Assembly: GCA_015066815.1 (NCBI GenBank)
Contig: SVNR01000021.1
Span: 1-45,742 of the forward strand
DNA: 45,742 nucleotides
Origin: Ruminococcus sp.
GTDB taxonomy: Bacteria > Bacillota > Clostridia > Oscillospirales > Ruminococcaceae
Direction of reading: 5' to 3'
Shown: positions 7,902-16,717 of the stretch, in pieces
Numbering within the stretch: position 1 is the first letter of the stretch
How the letters are laid out: every line of letters begins with the position of its first letter
Program-made: the position numbers and the translations under genes
The notes under the pieces: generated by a model
Told to the model about the DNA's origin: nothing
Database searches by the model: none
The model's input: the letters and a program-made list of their open reading frames with translations, nothing else

Positions 7902-9497
7902 TTACTTTTTTTCCGGAGAATAATTCTCCATTATTTTATATGCTATATTAATTCCGTCAACAGCAGCTGACATTATTCCTCCTGCATATCCCGCACCTTC
8001 TCCGCACGGGTATAGATTTGATGCAGACGGAGAAGTCATCTGTTCATTGCGGAGTATACGCAGCGGTGATGATGTTCTCGTCTCCGGGGCTGTCATGATC
8101 GCATTGTTGTCTTTGAAGCAGTGCATTTTTCTGCCGAAGTCGGCAAGTCCCAGAGAAAGCATTTCGTTTATTTTTGAATTGAAGAGGCTGTTGAAGTCAC
8201 ATTCTGAAAGTCCCCTTGCAAAGGTTGGGTTAATATCTGAACTGAGTGACGGTTTGCCGCTCAGAAAACCTCCTACAGTTGTTGCAGGTGCTTTATAGTT
8301 TTTTCCTGCAAGCTCAAAAGCCTTTTTTTCTATACTTCTTGCGAAGTACATCCCATCAAGAGCCGATGAGCCGAAGTCTTTTTCGGAAACAGATACAACT
8401 ACTGCAGAATTTGCGTTTTTGCCGTCTCGTGCAAACTCGCTCATGCCGTTTGTTACTACCGTGTTTTCTTCGCTGGCAGATGGAACTACAGTTCCTCCGG
8501 GACACATACAGAACGTATAGACACCGCGTCCATCGCTGTCTCTGTATGAGAGCTGATACTCTCCTACAGGAAGGAGCGGATTGTCCTTATGCCTGCCATA
8601 AAGGCTTTCGTTTACATCCTCCTGCAGATGCTCGATACGGACTCCTACCGAGAAGGGTTTTGGAGTCATCATTATCTGTTCTGAATAGAGCATTTCGAAG
8701 GTATCACGTGCCGAATTTCCAACGGCAAGAACTAAAGCCGCAACATCAAACTCTCCGTTTGTTGTTCTGACGCTTTTTATGTTTCCGTCTTTTATGTTCA
8801 TTCCGGTAACTGTTGTGTTAAAGTGAACTTCTCCGCCGTTTTCAATTATTTTTTCACGGATAGCTTTTATAACGGAACGAAGCTTATCAGTTCCTATATG
8901 CGGTTTGGCCTTGGTCATTATTTCTTCAGGTGCTCCGAACTTCACAAAGCTTTCCAGAACATATCTGCAAAAAGGGTCTTTTATGCGTGTAGTAAGCTTT
9001 CCGTCAGAAAACGTACCTGCTCCCCCTTCGCCGAACTGAACGTTAGAGTTTGTATCCAGAGCTCCTCCGTTCCAGAAACGATTAACAGATTCTGTCCTTT
9101 TGTCAACGTCCTGTCCTCGTTCAAAAACTATAGGTTTATATCCGTTTTCCGACAGAACCAGCGCACAGAAAAGCCCTGCAGGTCCAAGTCCGGCTATGGA
9201 TATTCTTCCTTTATATTCGTTTTTTGAAATAACAGGCTTTTTTATTTCACAGTCAATATACTGGCATCCTGTCTGTGTCTTGCATATTTTTTTCTCAGCT
9301 TCAGTGCTTCCAAGCTCTGCATAGACAGAATGAACGAAGTGAATGTCAGATTGTTTTCTTGCATCAAGTGAGGTTTTGTATATTTCTGTTTTCACAGTAT
9401 CTGTTTCTTTGATTCCTGCTTTTTTTAATGCTTTTTTTATTACAGAAGCAGGTGCTTCAGATACAGATGCGTTGATACTTGTTATTATAATCGCCAT
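7902..9497 (-). CDS. FAD-dependent oxidoreductase (COG2509-like)
   Basis: 531 aa. The N-terminal 70 residues are the small domain with the motif YKTSLDARKQSDIHFVHSV that begins this family. A Rossmann FAD-binding loop GLGPAGLF follows at about residue 103, then FGEGGAGTFSDGKLT and a C-terminal YPCGEGAGYAGGIMSAA FAD-closing motif. All are typical of the 'uncharacterised FAD-dependent dehydrogenase' group. The substrate is not known for the family. It is the first gene of the operon, with its own promoter at 9542-9570 and a GGAGAAA ribosome site, and it leads directly into the aldolase gene. Whether it takes part in the Ter-type pathway or is only co-expressed is open. It is not standard in those operons as I know them. 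Confidence 0.85.
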   Translation of the reverse strand: MAIIITSINASVSEAPASVIKKALKKAGIKETDTVKTEIYKTSLDARKQSDIHFVHSVYAELGSTEAEKKICKTQTGCQYIDCEIKKPVISKNEYKGRISIAGLGPAGLFCALVLSENGYKPIVFERGQDVDKRTESVNRFWNGGALDTNSNVQFGEGGAGTFSDGKLTTRIKDPFCRYVLESFVKFGAPEEIMTKAKPHIGTDKLRSVIKAIREKIIENGGEVHFNTTVTGMNIKDGNIKSVRTTNGEFDVAALVLAVGNSARDTFEMLYSEQIMMTPKPFSVGVRIEHLQEDVNESLYGRHKDNPLLPVGEYQLSYRDSDGRGVYTFCMCPGGTVVPSASEENTVVTNGMSEFARDGKNANSAVVVSVSEKDFGSSALDGMYFARSIEKKAFELAGKNYKAPATTVGGFLSGKPSLSSDINPTFARGLSECDFNSLFNSKINEMLSLGLADFGRKMHCFKDNNAIMTAPETRTSSPLRILRNEQMTSPSASNLYPCGEGAGYAGGIMSAAVDGINIAYKIMENYSPEKK

Positions 9498-9541
9498 TTA
9501 TGTTTCTCCGTAGAAGATTTTCAGATATTATTTATAGTTCA

Positions 9542-9570
9542 ATTATATCATATTTTTACAGAGACGGCAA
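9542..9570 (-). promoter_or_regulatory. Promoter of the FAD/aldolase/PRTase operon
   Basis: Minus strand TTGCCG (9565-9570), 17 bases, TATAAT (9542-9547), with the start codon about 45 bases downstream. The -10 is perfect and the -35 only half-matching. No other promoter is evident through to 2823. Confidence 0.6.
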
Positions 9571-9633
9571 TTGGTTTTGCAAATAAAAGTATGAAAACCT
9601 TATGAAAAATACCGCATAGATTATATTTTCTCC

Positions 9634-11820
9634 CTAATACCTCTTACCAAGAATCCTTATCGAGTTAAGAACGCACAAAACAGAAACTCCTGTGTCTGCA
9701 AAGACCGCGAACCACATATTTGCAAATCCTGCGAGTCCTAAAATCATTACAGCGGCCTTGAATAAAAGTGCAAAGACTATATTCTGCTTTGCGGTTCTGT
9801 TTGTATCTCTGGCTATGGCAAATGCTTTTGAAACTGAACTCATGTCAGAATTCATTATTACTATATCTGCAGCTTCTATTGCGGCATCTGCGCCGCTTCC
9901 CATGGCAGCACTTACATCAGCTCCTGCAAGTACCGGAGCGTCGTTTACGCCGTCGCCCACAAACATAACTGAACCATATTCTTTGCGCAGTTCTCTTAGC
10001 TTTGTGAGCTTATCCTCCGGGAGAAGCTTTGCAAAAAATCTGTCGATGCCTGCCTTTCCGGCTGTGGCGGCTGCACTTCCTTCGGAGTCGCCTGTGAGCA
10101 TTATTGTGCAGATTCCGGATGAGCGAAGAGCCGATATTGCCTCGATACTGTCAGGCTTTAGTGTATCTGTTATTCGGAAGCAGCCTATTAGTTTGCCGTT
10201 TAAGGCACAAAGAATATCTGTTCCGTCAGACGCCGGCACATATCCTGATAGGTCTGTTTTTTCTTTAAGCATAAGTTTTTCGTTTCCGCAGAGAATCTTT
10301 TTACCGGAAATATATGCTTCTATTCCCATTCCTGCGTATTCTTTTATGCTGTCAGGCTCTATGGTATCTATGCCAAGTGTTTTTGCTTTTTCTACTATGC
10401 ACTTTGAAACAGGATGGTTTGAAAAGGCTTCGCAGGAAGCACAAAGGGCTATAAGCTCATTTTCTTCTGTGTTATTATATACTGTTATATCACTTACAGA
10501 AAAAGCACCGTTTGTTATAGTGCCTGTTTTGTCAGCGACGAGAGCTTTCACACCGGTAAGAGCCTCGATAGACAAACCGCTTTTGAAAAGTATTCCTCTT
10601 GCAGAGGAAGCTCCTATTCCTGCAAAGAATGTAAGAGGAACACTGAGTACTATTGCGCATGGACAGCTTATTACAAGAAAAGTTACTGCTGTGTATATCC
10701 ATTTGTGCCAGTCATGTGTTATGAGAGAAGGAACTATAGCTGTTATAAGAGCTAAGAGAACAACAATCGGAGTATATACGCCTGCAAACCGTGTTACAAA
10801 ACGATCTATTTTTGGTTTGCCTGCAGCTGCGTTCTCTACACTGTTTATTATTTTTGATACCATGGATTCTGAAAGCTCGTTTGTGACAGTAAGCTTCAGA
10901 ACGCCATTAAGGTTTACGCATCCTGATAAAACACTGTCCCCTTCCCCTACATCTACCGGAATATGTTCTCCTGTTACTGATGAAGTATCAATACTGCTGT
11001 TTCCCTCAGCAACTATACTGTCAAGAGGTATTCTGTCGCCTGCTCTTACAATGATAGTCTGACCTTTTTTTACTTTTTCGGCAGGTGTGGGAACTGTTTG
11101 GTCATTGTACATTACATTTACGGTCTCAGGCCGCATATCTACAGCTGACATGACTTTGTTTCTGCTGGTTTCCACTGCCCTTTTTTCAAAAAAATCTCCT
11201 ACTCTGAAAAAAAGCATTACAGCTACAGCTTCAGCAAAATCCCCTATCATAAACGCTGATATAGTAGCAAGTGACATCAGAAACTTTTCGTTGAAGATTT
11301 TTTTATGAAAGATACTGTTTACAGCATCCAGTACGATCCTTCCGCCCAAAATGATATATGCTATGATATAGATAAGCGCTGAAACGACTCCGGCATATGT
11401 AAATCTGTTTATAAAAAAAGCTGTTATAAACAATAAAGCACCGAGAGCAATGCTCTTTAGGCCATCTCTTTTTTCTTTGTTTTTATGATCATGCTTGTGA
11501 TGGATATCAGTATCTGTGTGATTGTGTTCATGTCCGTGACATCCGCAGCAGTGTGTTTCATGATGAGCGTCATTATCCTTTTCTATATGATTGTTCTCTT
11601 CAGTAAGAACAACGCCGGGTTCTATGTCATTGCATTTTTTTACGATCTTTTCAAAAAGAACATCACTGTGATAAGCTTTTATACGAAACTTTTTGCTTGT
11701 AAAAACAATGACAGCTTCTTCGACTTCTTCCAACTCACCTATTGCTTTTTCTATTTTTGATGCACAATGGGCACAGTCAAGATTTTGGATATTAAAAATT
11801 TTTAAAGTAGCTTTTTCCAT
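9634..11820 (-). CDS. Heavy-metal P1B-type ATPase, Zn/Cd exporter type
   Basis: 728-aa membrane pump. There is an N-terminal metal-binding HMA domain with LDCAHCASKI, then a His/Cys-rich segment (HHETHCCGCHGHEHNH) at about residues 88-115, suited to zinc. Next come the transmembrane helices, the A-domain SSVTGEHIPV, the metal-site CPC in helix 6 (VISCPCAIVLSV), the phosphorylation motif DKTGTITNG and GDGVNDAPVL. The CPC plus the His-rich region and the C-terminal pair of helices fit the ZntA/CadA class better than the copper class. It is transcribed alone from a consensus promoter overlapped by an ArsR/SmtB-like operator. No regulator gene is adjacent. It likely exports Zn, Cd or Pb from the cytoplasm. 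Confidence 0.92.
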   Translation of the reverse strand: MEKATLKIFNIQNLDCAHCASKIEKAIGELEEVEEAVIVFTSKKFRIKAYHSDVLFEKIVKKCNDIEPGVVLTEENNHIEKDNDAHHETHCCGCHGHEHNHTDTDIHHKHDHKNKEKRDGLKSIALGALLFITAFFINRFTYAGVVSALIYIIAYIILGGRIVLDAVNSIFHKKIFNEKFLMSLATISAFMIGDFAEAVAVMLFFRVGDFFEKRAVETSRNKVMSAVDMRPETVNVMYNDQTVPTPAEKVKKGQTIIVRAGDRIPLDSIVAEGNSSIDTSSVTGEHIPVDVGEGDSVLSGCVNLNGVLKLTVTNELSESMVSKIINSVENAAAGKPKIDRFVTRFAGVYTPIVVLLALITAIVPSLITHDWHKWIYTAVTFLVISCPCAIVLSVPLTFFAGIGASSARGILFKSGLSIEALTGVKALVADKTGTITNGAFSVSDITVYNNTEENELIALCASCEAFSNHPVSKCIVEKAKTLGIDTIEPDSIKEYAGMGIEAYISGKKILCGNEKLMLKEKTDLSGYVPASDGTDILCALNGKLIGCFRITDTLKPDSIEAISALRSSGICTIMLTGDSEGSAAATAGKAGIDRFFAKLLPEDKLTKLRELRKEYGSVMFVGDGVNDAPVLAGADVSAAMGSGADAAIEAADIVIMNSDMSSVSKAFAIARDTNRTAKQNIVFALLFKAAVMILGLAGFANMWFAVFADTGVSVLCVLNSIRILGKRY

Positions 11821-11837
11821 AATATAACCTCATTTCT

Positions 11838-11879
11838 ATATAATGAATATATGAATATCTGTTCATATATTCATTATAT
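11838..11879. promoter_or_regulatory. Palindromic ArsR/SmtB/CadC-like operator
   Basis: Perfect 18-bp arms (11838-11855 and 11862-11879) around the 6-base spacer TATCTG. The inner core is ATATGAA-N6-TTCATAT, very like the operators of SmtB, ZiaR and CadC metal sensors. It covers the -10 box and start point of the P1B ATPase promoter, so bound repressor would block initiation until Zn or Cd releases it. Confidence 0.8.
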
Positions 11880-11901
11880 CATTTCAAAATAAGATTGTCA
11901 A
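11873..11901 (-). promoter_or_regulatory. Consensus promoter of the P1B ATPase
   Basis: Minus strand TTGACA (11896-11901), 17 bases, TATAAT (11873-11878): 12 of 12 consensus positions. Such a strong core promoter suits repression-based control by the overlapping palindrome. Confidence 0.88.
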
Positions 11902-11910
11902 TGTTTTCTT

Positions 11911-11961
11911 AAAAAAATAACGGTATGGAGATAAAGTAAAAATCTCAATACCGTTATTTTT
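11911..11961 (-). terminator. Terminator after the MacAB-like operon
   Basis: Long stem ATAACGGTAT-GGAGAT pairs with ATCTC-AATACCGTTAT (about 11917-11932 and 11942-11957), with T-rich flanks on both sides. It ends the exporter operon on the minus strand and may work in both directions. Confidence 0.8.
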
Positions 11962-11982
11962 ATAGTTAGTGAATAAAAAGTA

Positions 11983-13251
11983 TTATTCGTATCTGAGTGC
12001 GTCTACGACCTGCATTTTTGCTGCTTTGTCAGCCGGATAAACACCAAACACAAGTCCGACAACAAAAGAAAATACAACAGACAGAACGACAGCACTTATA
12101 GGAACAGCCAGGTCAACGCTGACAGGAATTCCTGACGATTCTGCCATTTTTACAACAACAATTGCCAGAAGCTTTGCGTTTACAAGTCCGGCAACAATAC
12201 CGAGTACAGAACCAAGAAGAGATATAATTATTGATTCTGTGATGAACTGAATGCGGATCGATTTGTTATCTGCACCCATAGCTTTTCTTACGCCTATTTC
12301 CATTGTTCTTTCGGTTACGCTTACGAGCATGATGTTCATAACGCCTATACCGCCAACGAGAAGAGAAACTGCAGCGATAGCAGCGATAACAGTTGTGATT
12401 ACATCTATAACACTGTCTATCATTTTGAGGTCATCTGACAAAAACTCTATATACAGACTATTTCCTTCACTCTCGTCAATAAACTCGCTGAAGTATTCGT
12501 TAGTTATTTTCTTGAGTTCGTCTATATCCACATCGTTGTTTACAAGATATGTAACCATAAACTCATCAAATGAAGAGTCTGAATGCTTTTTAATAAAGCT
12601 GCTTGGTATGTATGCATAGGTGGTTTCTTCTGCTCCTGATTCAAGCATAAATGCAGACGAATCAACAGGCGACGAATATACACCGGCAACTGTAAAGGTA
12701 AGTGAAGAATTTTCCATATGTACCGTCTTACCTATCGGATCTTCCTTCCCGAAGATCTTGTCAGCTGCTTTCTTATCAAGCATTATTGAAGACGTGCCTT
12801 TTTTGTCATCATCTTTTGTAAGCTCTCTGCCGGCCTCCAGTGTATATCCTCCGGTCGTCAGAGCGACAGATGTTATTGCATCAAGTTGTATCAGGGCTTT
12901 GTTTCCGTTTTCTCCTTCGATATAACCTGTCATAATCTGACTGTCAACCATATGATCAGCTTTTCCTTCAACAAGCTCGTTATATCCTTGAATTACATTT
13001 TCCGGAAAGGTGTATTCCATGTCAAGGTACATACCATCCTCATTGTTTGTTATAACAGCCAGAACCATCATATTGCCCTTGATCATTCCTGATAAGGTAG
13101 ATTCAATTGACTTGGCAATTGTTCCGCCTATAGTATTTATGAGGATAACGGAACTTATTCCGACAATGATTCCGAGTGTAGTGAGAAAGGTTCTCATTTT
13201 ACTGGCAGATAGACAACGTACTGCCGAAATAATATGTTCAACTATATTCAT
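11983..13251 (-). CDS. MacB/FtsX-type ABC permease (second permease)
   Basis: 422-aa permease without its own ATPase domain. One N-terminal transmembrane segment (TFLTTLGIIVGISSVILINT) is followed by a large extracytoplasmic MacB-PCD-like domain (about residues 45-280). Three C-terminal helices carry the FtsX signature VGGIGVMNIMLVSVTERTMEIGVRKAMGA. It starts one base after the preceding adaptor's stop, with GGAG and GGAGTAA-type sites. It is a paralogue of the permease at 14653-16005; the pair probably form a heterodimer served by the single ATPase, exporting a peptide or lipophilic compound. Confidence 0.9.
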   Translation of the reverse strand: MNIVEHIISAVRCLSASKMRTFLTTLGIIVGISSVILINTIGGTIAKSIESTLSGMIKGNMMVLAVITNNEDGMYLDMEYTFPENVIQGYNELVEGKADHMVDSQIMTGYIEGENGNKALIQLDAITSVALTTGGYTLEAGRELTKDDDKKGTSSIMLDKKAADKIFGKEDPIGKTVHMENSSLTFTVAGVYSSPVDSSAFMLESGAEETTYAYIPSSFIKKHSDSSFDEFMVTYLVNNDVDIDELKKITNEYFSEFIDESEGNSLYIEFLSDDLKMIDSVIDVITTVIAAIAAVSLLVGGIGVMNIMLVSVTERTMEIGVRKAMGADNKSIRIQFITESIIISLLGSVLGIVAGLVNAKLLAIVVVKMAESSGIPVSVDLAVPISAVVLSVVFSFVVGLVFGVYPADKAAKMQVVDALRYE

Positions 13252-13252
13252 A

Positions 13253-14635
13253 TTACTCCGACACTCCTTTTATCTTCAGAACATCTCCGTCCTTATGAGC
13301 CTCAGCGTTTCCGACGATAAGATCGCCCGGTTCAAGCTCTGAAGAGGTTATTTCTACATAAAAGTCAGCTTCATAACCTTTTTCAACGGATATCTTTTTA
13401 GCTATATATTTTTCATTGTTCTTTACTGCCTTGTAAACATAACATTTTCCGTCTTCGTCTTCAAAAACAGCGTCATACTGAACAGCCGGAAGGCTGCCTT
13501 TGTTTACAAGATATATTTTTGAAGATGCACCTACGTTATGACGAAGCATATCCATGTGCTCCTGATCAGTTACCTCAAGCTCAACACCGTATCCATCTTT
13601 ATCTTTGTTGAATACATCGGAGATTTTTGTTACCTTTGCATTTATTTCGTCTGTTCCCGTTAGAACAGTTCTGAACGATGCTTCCATGCCTTCTGTTATA
13701 TCAAGAATATCTTTACTGTTGACAAAAACCTCTACCTTATAGTTTCCTGTGTTTCCTATACGGAAAAGGCAGTTATCAAAAGCATACGCGCCTTCTGTGG
13801 CATATGATTCTGCAACTATGCCGTCTTTTGGAGCAACCACGATAAGATTATCTCTTTCCTTGTATAATTTTTCAAGATGCTTTTCGTATTCGCTTTTTCC
13901 TGTATCAGAAAGAGACTTTTCATATTCACTGCTTTCAAGCTCTGCTGCAGCACTTCTTGATTCCTCAAGAGCTACGTTATATGCACGCTGTGCGGCTCTT
14001 ATCTTGTCGTTTATTGGTTCAAGCTGTGCATGGTATGAATTGAACATCTGAAAGTACATATCAGCTTCAGCAGGATCAGATGTGCTGTAGCATTTGTCAA
14101 AGTAATCTGAATACTTTGCGTATGTATCATCGTATTCCTGACGTGCTTTCTGAAGAGCCATCTGAGCTTTTTCAACATTGATCTGATTTGTTCTTCTTAT
14201 GTATTCTGCATAGCTTGAAGAGTTGGCGTTTTCAAGATTTTCAGCTTTGTTCTGTTCTGCAACCAGGGATTCCATTCGTTCGATCTGTTCATTGAGTGCT
14301 TCAGATTCGAATTCGCAAAGAACATCGCCTTTTTTAACGATATCTCCTACTCTGAAGTTTACTTTTTTTATTTTCTGAGTTACCTCAGTTGAAACCGCTT
14401 CGATATCGCTCATGATCACTATTCCGGATGCATGCTTATAATCTGAAAGCTTACGCTCTTCAAAAGGAATTACATAATCGAAGGCATCAGGAGTTGAACT
14501 GAGTTCGAGCTTCAAAGAAGCAAACCAACCGAGAAAAGCCGCTGTCAAAGACAATACCACAATGTTGCGTATAGTCTTTTTCCGCCTTCTTGAAGTCGGT
14601 TTCTTTTGTGTGTTTGTTTTTGTTTTCATTTTCAA
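13253..14635 (-). CDS. HlyD/MacA-like membrane-fusion adaptor (second adaptor)
   Basis: 460 aa. A basic N-terminus and one transmembrane anchor (about residues 22-42) are followed by a half-lipoyl segment (VNFRVGDIVKKGDVLCEFES), a long coiled-coil hairpin (residues about 115-245), a second lipoyl half (LIVVAPKDGIVAES) and beta-barrel domains. This is the MacA/YknX layout of Gram-positive MacAB-like exporters. The start is TTG at 14635 with AAAGGA five bases away; ATG at 14629 is an alternative. It lies between the two permease genes and is translationally coupled to the second. Unlike the first adaptor it is membrane-anchored, not a lipoprotein. Confidence 0.85.
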   Translation of the reverse strand: MKMKTKTNTQKKPTSRRRKKTIRNIVVLSLTAAFLGWFASLKLELSSTPDAFDYVIPFEERKLSDYKHASGIVIMSDIEAVSTEVTQKIKKVNFRVGDIVKKGDVLCEFESEALNEQIERMESLVAEQNKAENLENANSSSYAEYIRRTNQINVEKAQMALQKARQEYDDTYAKYSDYFDKCYSTSDPAEADMYFQMFNSYHAQLEPINDKIRAAQRAYNVALEESRSAAAELESSEYEKSLSDTGKSEYEKHLEKLYKERDNLIVVAPKDGIVAESYATEGAYAFDNCLFRIGNTGNYKVEVFVNSKDILDITEGMEASFRTVLTGTDEINAKVTKISDVFNKDKDGYGVELEVTDQEHMDMLRHNVGASSKIYLVNKGSLPAVQYDAVFEDEDGKCYVYKAVKNNEKYIAKKISVEKGYEADFYVEITSSELEPGDLIVGNAEAHKDGDVLKIKGVSE

Positions 14636-14652
14636 GTTGTTCCTTTCACGTT

Positions 14653-16005
14653 CTATTCATATCTCAACGCATCTACAGGCTGCATCTTTGCGCCTTTGTT
14701 TGCAGGATAATAACCGAAAATTATTCCTACTCCAAGTGAAAACAGTGTTGAAACAATTATAGCATTCAAAGATGGTGTAACGTGTATTGGTGTATTCTGA
14801 AGGAAGTATTTTAGTGATTCATTTTTTATCAGACCAATAAGATTATCCATATTTGACTCAATGATCATTCCGAAAAGCATTCCGAAAAAAACACCTACAG
14901 AACATGCAACAATGCATAAAACAGCTGATTCAATGAGAAACTGCAGTCTTATGGAGCTTTTCTTTGCACCGAGAGCTTTTTTTATGCCTATTTCCTTTGT
15001 TCTTTCTGTAACACTTACAAGCATTGTATTCATCAGGCCTATACCTCCTACAAGCAGAGATACGGCTGCGATAATAACAAAAGCCCCTGTTATTATTGAA
15101 ATAATTGATTTTACCGGTTTTAACGATTCATCTGTGTTCAGAATATCGTACTCGTAATTAGGATCAGAGGCGAATTTTTCCTCTAAAAATCTTCTTACAG
15201 CTGCTTCAGCTGCAGGCATAGATTCTCTGTTTTTGACAATAAAGGAGATGACATTGAAGCTTGAATCCTTTATATCATCATCCATATATGAAAACGGTAC
15301 AAGTACATCTGTTGACTGATTTCTTTTGTCGGCACTTCCCGTAATACTTATTCCGCTGCTCACGTACTGATAAACGCCTACTATTACAAGCTCATGATTA
15401 GTTTGTTTTACAGAAGCCCCCTTTTCGCTGAAGGTTTCGACTGTACCGCTGAAATCAATAGTTTTTCCGATGCAGTCTTCTACAGAACCAAAACAGTTTA
15501 CGGCTGCAATGTCTGAAATAACTGCGACCGGCTTAGCTTCGTGGTTATCCTGTTTTGTAATAAACCTGCCTTTGAGAATACGAAGCTTCTGTGTTATTTC
15601 GTGTGCTGAAGAAACACCTTTGAGCTGCGCAGCGGAAAAATGCTCCTTGTCTATTTTGAGATTACCTGATTCAGTAGCTATTCCGAAATAGTCACTGCTT
15701 ATATCAATTATGCCCACGTTCTGGTTGTCTATAAAATCATAGACATCATCAAGACTGACTGCATAATCTTTAAAGTTATCGATCGGTTCGTCTTCTCCCA
15801 TACCGGATACAGCAAGTACCTGATTGCCGTTGAAGAGATTCTGTATCAGAAAATCTTCTGTCAGGGAACTTATCATGTCTCCGAGAGAAACTATGAGCAG
15901 TACTGAGCTGAGTCCTATTATGATACCTATCATTGTCAGAAAGGTACGTTTTTTATTTAACAGAAGTGAATTAAACGCCTGACGTATGTTTTCAGTCAGC
16001 AGCAT
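14653..16005 (-). CDS. MacB/FtsX-type ABC permease (first permease)
   Basis: 450 aa; start at 16005 because GGAGGTGAT lies just upstream, giving a 14-base overlap with the ATPase gene. An N-terminal helix (TFLTMIGIIIGLSSVLLIVS) is followed by an extracytoplasmic domain to about residue 310. Three C-terminal helices carry VGGIGLMNTMLVSVTERTKE and GIKKALGAKKSSIRLQF, the FtsX coupling motif contacting the ATPase. Same family as the 11983-13251 protein, with a larger external domain. Part of a five-gene exporter operon. Confidence 0.9.
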   Translation of the reverse strand: MLLTENIRQAFNSLLLNKKRTFLTMIGIIIGLSSVLLIVSLGDMISSLTEDFLIQNLFNGNQVLAVSGMGEDEPIDNFKDYAVSLDDVYDFIDNQNVGIIDISSDYFGIATESGNLKIDKEHFSAAQLKGVSSAHEITQKLRILKGRFITKQDNHEAKPVAVISDIAAVNCFGSVEDCIGKTIDFSGTVETFSEKGASVKQTNHELVIVGVYQYVSSGISITGSADKRNQSTDVLVPFSYMDDDIKDSSFNVISFIVKNRESMPAAEAAVRRFLEEKFASDPNYEYDILNTDESLKPVKSIISIITGAFVIIAAVSLLVGGIGLMNTMLVSVTERTKEIGIKKALGAKKSSIRLQFLIESAVLCIVACSVGVFFGMLFGMIIESNMDNLIGLIKNESLKYFLQNTPIHVTPSLNAIIVSTLFSLGVGIIFGYYPANKGAKMQPVDALRYE

Positions 16006-16717
16006 TTTTATCACCTCCGGTATCAGAAACGATACAGCCATCCGATATTGTTATTATTCGTTCGGTTTCTTTTGCAAGCTCCGGACTATGTGTAATGAGG
16101 ATAATTGTTTTTCCGGACTGATGAAGCTGGTGAAAAATATCCATTACGATTCGTCCTGTTTTTGTATCAAGCGCACCGGTAGGTTCATCGGCAAGAATAA
16201 GAGAGGGATCGTTTGCCATTGCTCTTGCTATAGCTACACGCTGCTTCTGTCCGCCTGACAGCTCGTTAGGATTGTGATCATAACGATCAGCCATTCCTAC
16301 TGTTTCAAGAAGGTCCTTTGCACGATTTAGTCTTTCCTTGCGTCCTGTTCCGGCATACATCATCGGAAGCTCTACATTCTTGAGTGCAGAGGTACGAGGT
16401 ATGAGATTAAAGTTCTGAAAAACAAAGCCTATCTGTTTGTTACGGATATTGCTTAATTTTTTGTCAGACAACTTGCTTATATCTTCTCCGTTGAAAAAAT
16501 ATGTTCCCTCAGTTGGTCTGTCAAGTGCACCGATTATATTCATAAGTGTACTTTTTCCGGAACCGGACTCACCTACTATGGCAACAAATTCGCCCTCATG
16601 TACTGTGATATCAATACCGTTTAGTATCTGGAGCTCATTTGGCATACCTACATAAAAACGTTTTATTATCCCTTTAAGATCTACAACTGCGTTTTTTTTC
16701 TGATCCACCCGTATCAC
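15992..16717 (-). CDS. ABC transporter ATPase, MacB/LolD type
   Basis: 241-aa nucleotide-binding subunit. Walker [11 protein letters not shown]-loop region [10 protein letters not shown], signature [15 protein letters not shown], Walker [13 protein letters not shown] and the switch histidine in LITHSPE are all present, so it should be active. GTG at 16717 overlaps the first adaptor's stop; a GTG at 16708, six bases after AAGGTG, may be the true start. It is the only ATPase for two permeases and two adaptors, so it probably energises a permease heterodimer. Cytoplasmic face of the membrane. Confidence 0.92.
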   Translation of the reverse strand: MIRVDQKKNAVVDLKGIIKRFYVGMPNELQILNGIDITVHEGEFVAIVGESGSGKSTLMNIIGALDRPTEGTYFFNGEDISKLSDKKLSNIRNKQIGFVFQNFNLIPRTSALKNVELPMMYAGTGRKERLNRAKDLLETVGMADRYDHNPNELSGGQKQRVAIARAMANDPSLILADEPTGALDTKTGRIVMDIFHQLHQSGKTIILITHSPELAKETERIITISDGCIVSDTGGDKNAAD

